Below are positions 35,412 through 39,769 of a stretch of DNA of 39,769 nucleotides, piece by piece. This DNA comes from Verrucomicrobiota bacterium (GTDB taxonomy: Bacteria; Verrucomicrobiota; Verrucomicrobiia; Limisphaerales; UBA1100). Location: the NCBI GenBank assembly GCA_028343615.1, contig JAOLZA010000022.1:1-39769 (forward strand), in the 5' to 3' direction. Numbering within the stretch: position 1 is the first letter of the stretch; every line of letters starts with the position of its first letter. The position numbers and the translations under genes were made by a program. The notes beneath the pieces were generated by a model. It searched no databases and had not been told where the DNA came from. It saw only the letters and a program-made list of their open reading frames with translations.

Positions 35412-37232
35412 ATGCGTATTGTTTATCCATCCCTCGCTTTACTGGCTGTTTGCATCGGCCTACTCGGTACGGGATGCTCTGCGCCCCGCAACTACTCACT
35501 ACCTGATCCCTCCGAACCCAGCGACGCCCTGCTGATAGCTCCCTCGATGGCCGACCCCATCGAGCCGGTGAACCGCGCCTCCTTTGCGCTCAATGAATTT
35601 ATGTTTGCCGTCGCCGTGGAACCCGCCACCGGTGTTTACAACACTCTCGTGCCAAAGCCCGCACGCACGGGCATTCGTAATTTTCGCAACAACCTGTTTT
35701 TTCCACTGCGGCTAGTTAGTAATTTATTACAGGCCAAATGGACCGGAGTCGGCACGGAGACCAAGCGGTTTCTCATCAACACCACCCTCGGCGTGGGCGG
35801 CCTCGGCGATCCTGCCACGCACAAATACAAACTCGCCAACACCAGCGAAGACCTCGGTCAAGTGTTCGGCCATTGGGGCTGGGAATCGAAAATGTATTTG
35901 TACGTGCCACTGTTGGGTGCCTCATCCGAGCGAGATGTGTTTGGCAGCGCCATCGGGTTGGGACTCGATCCCGCCTCGCTCGTGCCCGCCGCCAGATTCG
36001 GCATGGGCTTCAACCACATTTCCTTTAGCAGCCGCGCCCTCCTTCAAATGCTCAAGACCGAGTACGACCCGTACGAACTGGCCAAAATGAACTTCACTCT
36101 CAAGCGCGACGCCCAAGTGCGCGACCTTCAGCTCGGCGGCAAACATGAGGACACCGGCCAAACGCAAACGTTGATGGCGATTTATTCGCGCCCAAAAAAT
36201 CAGGACTTTGCCAAGCTCGCCGATGAACTAGAAATAAACCCTAGAGGCTTCGGCCGGCCCCTCACCGTTTCCCTGTGGCTCCAGAAAAAACGCTCGCCCA
36301 TCGCGTGGATCCTCCCTGGCCTTGGCGGTCACCGACTGAGTACCCGCGCACTCGCCCTCGCCGAGCAGGCGCACACCGAAGGCTACCACGTCATCTGCAT
36401 CAGCAATAATTTTAACTGGGAATTCATTCGCAGTGCCCCCGCCGATTATTTGCCCGGCTATATGCCGCATGACCTTGCCGCCATCCGCGCCGTCCAACAA
36501 GCCGTCACCACCCACCTCACCGCCAAATACGGCGCAGGGCACATCACCGGCCACTCGCTGCTCGGGTTCTCGATGGGTGCGTGGTACACCCTCAACCTCG
36601 CCGCCACCAGCCCGCCTGATACTTACGAACACGCCGTGGCTATCAATCCGCCCCTCGACCTCGTGCACGGCCTCAAGGCGCTTGATCAACTCTACCGCAC
36701 GCCCGGCAAAGACACCCGCGCCCTACGCCAAACCGCGCTGCTCAAAATTGCCGTCAACCAAAAGCAAACCCCCGAGCAAGGTGCTGGCATGCCCTTCACC
36801 GATGCCGAAGCATCGTATCTGATTGGCCTCAGCTACCGAATCACCCTCCGCCAAGCCATCCTCTCCGGTCACCTCAACCTTGACGGTCGCGACGTCGCCG
36901 CCCGCCGCCGTTTATATAAGCGTGTCAACGCCCTCAGCTGGGGAGATTATTTTACCAAAATTCTCACCCCCCACCTCGCCCAACAGGCCATCTCTCCCAC
37001 AACCCTCACCAACGCCAGCGACCTCCGCCAACGCCAAGCAGGCGCCACCACTGCCAAAAGCCTCCACCTCGTCCTCACCAGCAACGACTTCCTCCTCAGC
37101 GATGAACACCTAAACTGGTTCCGCCAAAACTTCCCCAACCAAATCATTTACAATGAAAAAGGCGGCCATATGGGCCAACTCTGGAAGCCAGAAGTCTACC
37201 AAGCCATTAGTGAAGTGATCCGCTGGAAATAA
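35412..37232 (+). CDS. MlaA (VacJ)-type lipoprotein fused to an alpha/beta-hydrolase domain
   Basis: The ATG at 35412 gives 606 residues with a lipoprotein signal ending at Cys22; in-frame upstream starts (35352, 35361) would bury the signal and were rejected. Residues about 40-240 match MlaA: ADPIEPVNRASFALNEFMF, then NLLQAKWTG, NTTLGVGGLGDPATH, SEDLGQVFGHWG and PLLGASSERD. MlaA, in the outer membrane, removes misplaced phospholipid from the outer leaflet and hands it to the Mla ABC system. Residues about 290-606 are an alpha/beta hydrolase with the nucleophile elbow GFSMG at S387 and a late His in KGGHMGQL. The usual MlaA stops near 250 residues, so this is a fusion. The joined hydrolase suggests lipid or ester cleavage at the same site; that is inference. 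Confidence 0.85.
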   Translation: MRIVYPSLALLAVCIGLLGTGCSAPRNYSLPDPSEPSDALLIAPSMADPIEPVNRASFALNEFMFAVAVEPATGVYNTLVPKPARTGIRNFRNNLFFPLRLVSNLLQAKWTGVGTETKRFLINTTLGVGGLGDPATHKYKLANTSEDLGQVFGHWGWESKMYLYVPLLGASSERDVFGSAIGLGLDPASLVPAARFGMGFNHISFSSRALLQMLKTEYDPYELAKMNFTLKRDAQVRDLQLGGKHEDTGQTQTLMAIYSRPKNQDFAKLADELEINPRGFGRPLTVSLWLQKKRSPIAWILPGLGGHRLSTRALALAEQAHTEGYHVICISNNFNWEFIRSAPADYLPGYMPHDLAAIRAVQQAVTTHLTAKYGAGHITGHSLLGFSMGAWYTLNLAATSPPDTYEHAVAINPPLDLVHGLKALDQLYRTPGKDTRALRQTALLKIAVNQKQTPEQGAGMPFTDAEASYLIGLSYRITLRQAILSGHLNLDGRDVAARRRLYKRVNALSWGDYFTKILTPHLAQQAISPTTLTNASDLRQRQAGATTAKSLHLVLTSNDFLLSDEHLNWFRQNFPNQIIYNEKGGHMGQLWKPEVYQAISEVIRWK

Positions 37233-37268
37233 ATCTGCCGAGCGAGCCCCAGCCGTCGCAAAATTAAA

Positions 37269-37296
37269 TGGAATGTGTTTTGGGAATCGAACCCAA
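37269..37296 (-). other. tRNA 3'-end fragment, candidate integration-site (att) scar
   Basis: On the minus strand the sequence has a perfect T-arm: 5-bp stem TTGGG/CCCAA (37292-37296 with 37280-37284) around the canonical seven-base loop TTCGATT (37285-37291). The seven-base acceptor strand AACACAT, a discriminator T and CCA follow (37279 down to 37269). No matching 5' acceptor strand with a proper D-arm or anticodon arm precedes it, so it is not a working tRNA gene. Integrating elements that enter tRNA genes leave such a 3'-end copy at the far boundary, which fits the change in composition that begins here. Confidence 0.55.
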
Positions 37297-37332
37297 CGAA
37301 CATCAAATCCCCCGTTTTCAGGGGAAATACAG

Positions 37333-37530
37333 CTATCACACAGTTCACTCAGAAAACCCTGAGAGACCCAATTCTCCCAATGTTCTCCCTATGTCTCAGT
37401 GATGTTGGTGTGTGGGATTCTTCGTTTGATTGAATCTCAGTGTTTCTCAAGAGAATTGAGGAGAACGGTGGGATTGGAGTGAGAATCCTCTGAACTTCTC
37501 TGAATCAGGATGTAGGTGTAGTATTCTCCC
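37333..37530. repeat. Structured intergenic repeat, copy A
   Basis: This stretch shares 25 identical bases (37488-37512) with copy B and 16 identical bases (37363-37378) with copy C. It contains a stem CTGAGA/TCTCAG (37359-37364 with 37394-37399), the counterpart of stems in B and C. It is more divergent and longer than the other two. Confidence 0.6.
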
Positions 37531-37662
37531 GAGCCAGAAAATTATTGTTTCTTTTTCTGGTGGTTGCCTCACTAGAGTTGAAGAGGCACAATGAAAATAT
37601 GTCTTATGTTTGACATAGAGTATACCCTGAATTTTCAAAGCCTACTTTTTTAGAAAAACTGT

Positions 37663-38700
37663 ATGCCTGAAAAACTCCGCTTAACTCGCCTGCAAATGTC
37701 CTTAGCCGGAGGTGGTTTGGTCCTTGCGTTAATCATCATTATCTTTCTGCTATTTGTTCCTATCTATGTGACAATCTATGGGGACCCTTTGGACAATGGT
37801 AAAAAGATACCATTGTATCAAGGGATACTCGCAATAGCATTCTTTTGGATTCCTGTTCTTTTTATTGGATGGGTTGCAGCAGGAGCGTGGTGGGGAGAAA
37901 GGAAGAAAGAAAGGGACCGTAGAGTTGAACGAGAACAAAAACTGAACCAGCGGAAAAAGTATATACTAAAACGCGAAGTAGAATTGAAAGGTCAACGACT
38001 CTCGTTAAACCGCCAAGAAAGACTCCAAAAACTTTCTCCTCTTTACCGAAAGTTGCCCGAAGAGCTGAAGTTCAAACTTGAAGAACATATAATTCTCTTT
38101 CAAGAAATTGTGGAATTCAAGAAATGGAGAATTGAAGAGGTCACTGAAATTATGCGAGACATTGTCTCAGTAGACGCTTGTCTGCTAATCATAAATCGAG
38201 GCCTGTTGGATTATCTTTACCTAGACTTTGTAGAAATATGGGGAACCCCAATCCGTTTGATGCATTCCGAAAATGAAATGGCAGGTCAGGCTAGGCCCAG
38301 TCAGGTAAGGTTAACTTGGGATAGCGTTGAGTTCTCCAACTATGATGGCGGAGACAACTTCAATGTTACCTTACATGAATTTGCTCATGTTTTGGATTTC
38401 ACCGACGATAAAATCGCCAACAGTATACCGGTCTCAAGAGATTCACCGGAACATTCAAAATGGAAATCGCTCCTGGACCGCGAATACCCAAAACTGCAAG
38501 AGGCATATCAACGAAACCAAGCGCACGTTCTTGATGATTATGCCATTACAGATCCCAATAGAGCTGAATTTTTCTCATGTGCAACTGAATCTTTTTTCGA
38601 ACGATCCGCAGAACTCAAAAAATCAAACCCTGAAATTTATTCGCTCTTCCAAAATTTCTATAAACTCGATCCCGCTTCATGGAAAAACTCGGGCATATAA
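37663..38700 (+). CDS. Membrane-anchored MtfA-type (M90) zinc metallopeptidase
   Basis: This 345-residue protein has two hydrophobic segments (about 14-38 and 51-73), then a charged, coiled-coil-like stretch (about 75-120). The MtfA core follows: LSPLYRKLPEELKFKLEEHI, SVDACLLIINRG, the zinc motif H238-E-F-A-H242 in FNVTLHEFAHVLDFTD, and NRAEFFSCATESFFER with a Glu ligand candidate. E. coli MtfA is a soluble aminopeptidase regulating glucose uptake through Mlc; the added N-terminal membrane part differs. It lies in the AT-rich island, flanked by repeat copies A and B. Codon use is richer in A/T at third positions than in genes to the left, consistent with transfer. Confidence 0.85.
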   Translation: MPEKLRLTRLQMSLAGGGLVLALIIIIFLLFVPIYVTIYGDPLDNGKKIPLYQGILAIAFFWIPVLFIGWVAAGAWWGERKKERDRRVEREQKLNQRKKYILKREVELKGQRLSLNRQERLQKLSPLYRKLPEELKFKLEEHIILFQEIVEFKKWRIEEVTEIMRDIVSVDACLLIINRGLLDYLYLDFVEIWGTPIRLMHSENEMAGQARPSQVRLTWDSVEFSNYDGGDNFNVTLHEFAHVLDFTDDKIANSIPVSRDSPEHSKWKSLLDREYPKLQEAYQRNQAHVLDDYAITDPNRAEFFSCATESFFERSAELKKSNPEIYSLFQNFYKLDPASWKNSGI

Positions 38701-38732
38701 GTTTAAAATGCTATTCCCACGACCCCGAAAAC

Positions 38733-38898
38733 GGCCTACCACTTCACCCATCTCAATCCTCTCAGGTAAACCTTCAATCACGGTGACACCTAAGTCTCCC
38801 GAGAAATCACACATATCTCGACACAGAATACACAGTTGTCTCCACGACTAATTCTCTGAACTTCTCTGAATCAGGATGGTGGGATAGGATTCTCTCAG
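38733..38898. repeat. Structured intergenic repeat, copy B
   Basis: Lies between the metallopeptidase and lipoprotein genes. It matches copy C at 36 of 38 bases (38816-38853 against 39732-39769), and copy A over 25 identical bases (38854-38878). It holds the stem GTGA/TCAC (38783-38786 with 38807-38810) around TCTCCC, and GAATC/GATTC farther on. Confidence 0.7.
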
Positions 38899-38900
38899 AA

Positions 38901-39656
38901 GTGAAAGCACTGATTCCAATTGTTATAGGTTTGTTGGTTGTGGGGTGTGGGAAGAAGGAGCTAAAAAAAGAAGATTTAGTGGGGACCTACGAGGGTAAAT
39001 TATTAGATACTGATCATACTCAAAATAGAGTCTTAAGAGATAATGGTGAATTTGAGTGGTCTTCTAATCATAGACAAGATGCACCGCCACCACCTCCACA
39101 TGGTAAGTGGACTATTACTAAAGATGGTGAGTTACATTTGAAACATAAAGGAGGCCCGGATTTGACCTCAACGACTGAAGTCTGGAAAATCAACTCTGAT
39201 GGGAGCATCACTTGGTGTGGTGAGATAATTGAAGGAGCAAGACATGACTGGTCAAAAGACGATCAATATACTTTCAAAAAAATATATAAACACAAAGAAA
39301 GCAGCAATGTTCCGGCTAGGCCCGTTAAAAAGCTAACAGAAGAAGAGAAGAGGTTAATTGGAGAATATGAACGTATGAGTATAGATGGAGTTACTTCTAA
39401 ATATGTTCTGCTAAAAAATGGTGCTTTTGAGGGTTATAGGGGCGACGGCAAAGCTATGCAGCAATGGCTTGATTCTAAGTGGAAAACAGTAGACGGAGAA
39501 ATACATGTTAAAATTGTAAGCATACGCGAATGGGTGTGGAGAATTAATGAAGATGACAGCATTACTTATATTGCAGAGATATGGAAGGATGGGCAAAACA
39601 AGAAACGAACAGGCGTTCCCAAAGATCAACAAGCTACATACAAAAAAATTAAATAA
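38901..39656 (+). CDS. Lipoprotein of unknown function with two tandem related domains
   Basis: A GTG at 38901 starts a 251-residue protein with a lipoprotein signal: hydrophobic residues 4-14, lipobox LVVGC at Cys16, then GKKELKKED. Two domains of about 105 residues follow, with shared landmarks: LVGTYEG against LIGEYER, GKWTITKDGELHLK against SKWKTVDGEIHVK, VWKINSDGSITWCGEI against VWRINEDDSITYIAEI, and QYTFKKI against QATYKKI. This is an internal duplication of a beta-rich, lipocalin-like unit. No known family was recognised. No ATG in the right frame precedes the signal, so the GTG was chosen. The gene starts directly after repeat copy B and stops just before copy C, in the AT-rich island. 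Confidence 0.75.
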   Translation: MKALIPIVIGLLVVGCGKKELKKEDLVGTYEGKLLDTDHTQNRVLRDNGEFEWSSNHRQDAPPPPPHGKWTITKDGELHLKHKGGPDLTSTTEVWKINSDGSITWCGEIIEGARHDWSKDDQYTFKKIYKHKESSNVPARPVKKLTEEEKRLIGEYERMSIDGVTSKYVLLKNGAFEGYRGDGKAMQQWLDSKWKTVDGEIHVKIVSIREWVWRINEDDSITYIAEIWKDGQNKKRTGVPKDQQATYKKIK

Positions 39657-39660
39657 CCCC

Positions 39661-39769
39661 CCTTCATCCCGATCATCTCAGGTAAATCATCAATCACGTT
39701 GAGACCCAATTCTCCCGGGAGATCTCACACTTCTCGACACAGATTGCACAGTTGTCTCCACGACTAATT
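39661..39769. repeat. Structured intergenic repeat, copy C (cut by window edge)
   Basis: Begins a few bases after the lipoprotein stop and runs to the edge. It aligns with copy B along its length, with an almost identical last 38 bases, and shares 16 bases (39701-39716) with copy A. It has a palindrome TCTCCCGGGAGA (39711-39722) inside a TGAGA/TCTCA stem (39700-39704 with 39723-39727). Confidence 0.7.

Larger units (their letters stand above)
37233..37662. other. Non-coding left edge of the AT-rich island
   Basis: No gene-like frame is seen in these 430 bases. The left part holds an isolated tRNA 3' end on the minus strand (37269-37296). The centre and right hold a structured repeat (copy A, 37333-37530) that recurs downstream of both following genes. 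Composition turns AT-rich here and stays so to the right edge. A TTGACA at 37610-37615 has no good -10 partner at the usual spacing. Confidence 0.6.

Noticed and set aside
37269-37343. Possible complete tRNA of 75 bases on the minus strand
   Set aside because: Five of seven acceptor pairs can be drawn with CTGTGTG at 37337-37343, and the length fits. However, there is no D-arm, and the only central hairpin is in the wrong place with G instead of U at position 33.
38327-38851. 174-codon plus-strand frame overlapping the metallopeptidase and repeat B
   Set aside because: It lies out of frame within the peptidase and runs into the repeat; its translation is low-complexity Ser/Thr/Pro-rich.
37333-39769. 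Integron attC sites
   Set aside because: I could not find the paired GTTRRRY and RYYYAAC core sites in any of the three repeats, so I call them only cassette-like.

Overview
The window looks like chromosomal DNA of a Gram-negative bacterium of the PVC group, most likely a Verrucomicrobiota member of the Limisphaerales/Pedosphaerales kind. This is inferred from gene content, not from any marker search. It carries an MlaA outer-membrane lipoprotein, lipobox lipoproteins, a secreted propeller protein ending in a cupredoxin domain, ThuA, Gfo/Idh/MocA and xylose-isomerase-like TIM-barrel proteins, and few clear Shine-Dalgarno sites. All strands, starts and motifs were read by eye.

Layout. 1-4775: a truncated secreted M1 aminopeptidase, a YccA/Bax-inhibitor membrane protein, and a POT-family transporter interrupted by PKD-like modules. 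4805-7816: the housekeeping block rplU-rpmA (own promoter and terminator), obgE, ychF. 7832-13827: a membrane-anchored YiiX-like permuted papain-fold protein, a sugar-phosphate isomerase-like protein, a sodium:solute symporter and a Sir2 deacylase. 13888-19043: a secreted propeller/cupredoxin protein, a ManA-like cupin and a secreted ThuA protein in a row, followed by the decayed tail of a second cupin copy. 19059-21641: an MBOAT/SGNH O-acylation pair. 21793-25956: typA, then an isomerase-like/oxidoreductase pair closed by a terminator. 25992-27025: a thioredoxin-like gene with an in-frame TGA at a redox-motif position, then a TRASH/YHS-like metal-site protein. 27024-32944: an AddB/AddA-like recombination nuclease pair. 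33060-37232: a CDP-alcohol phosphatidyltransferase-like protein with its aspartates replaced, a frameshifted small membrane gene, a Sel1/LRR lipoprotein and an MlaA-hydrolase fusion.

From about 37,269 to the right edge the sequence changes character. It becomes visibly AT-richer and begins next to an isolated tRNA 3' end (T-arm, acceptor strand and CCA on the minus strand). Its two genes (an MtfA-type metallopeptidase and a duplicated-domain lipoprotein) are separated by related, structured repeats of roughly 110-200 bases. I read this as the left edge of an integrated island with a cassette-like layout; the full-length tRNA and the rest of the array would lie beyond the right edge.

The most unusual points are the repeat-separated island with its tRNA scar, the in-frame TGA in the thioredoxin-like gene, the POT transporter with a mid-domain PKD insertion, the MlaA-hydrolase fusion, the phosphatidyltransferase-like protein without its aspartates, and the cupin remnant. 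No CRISPR array, prophage, transposase or complete RNA gene was seen.
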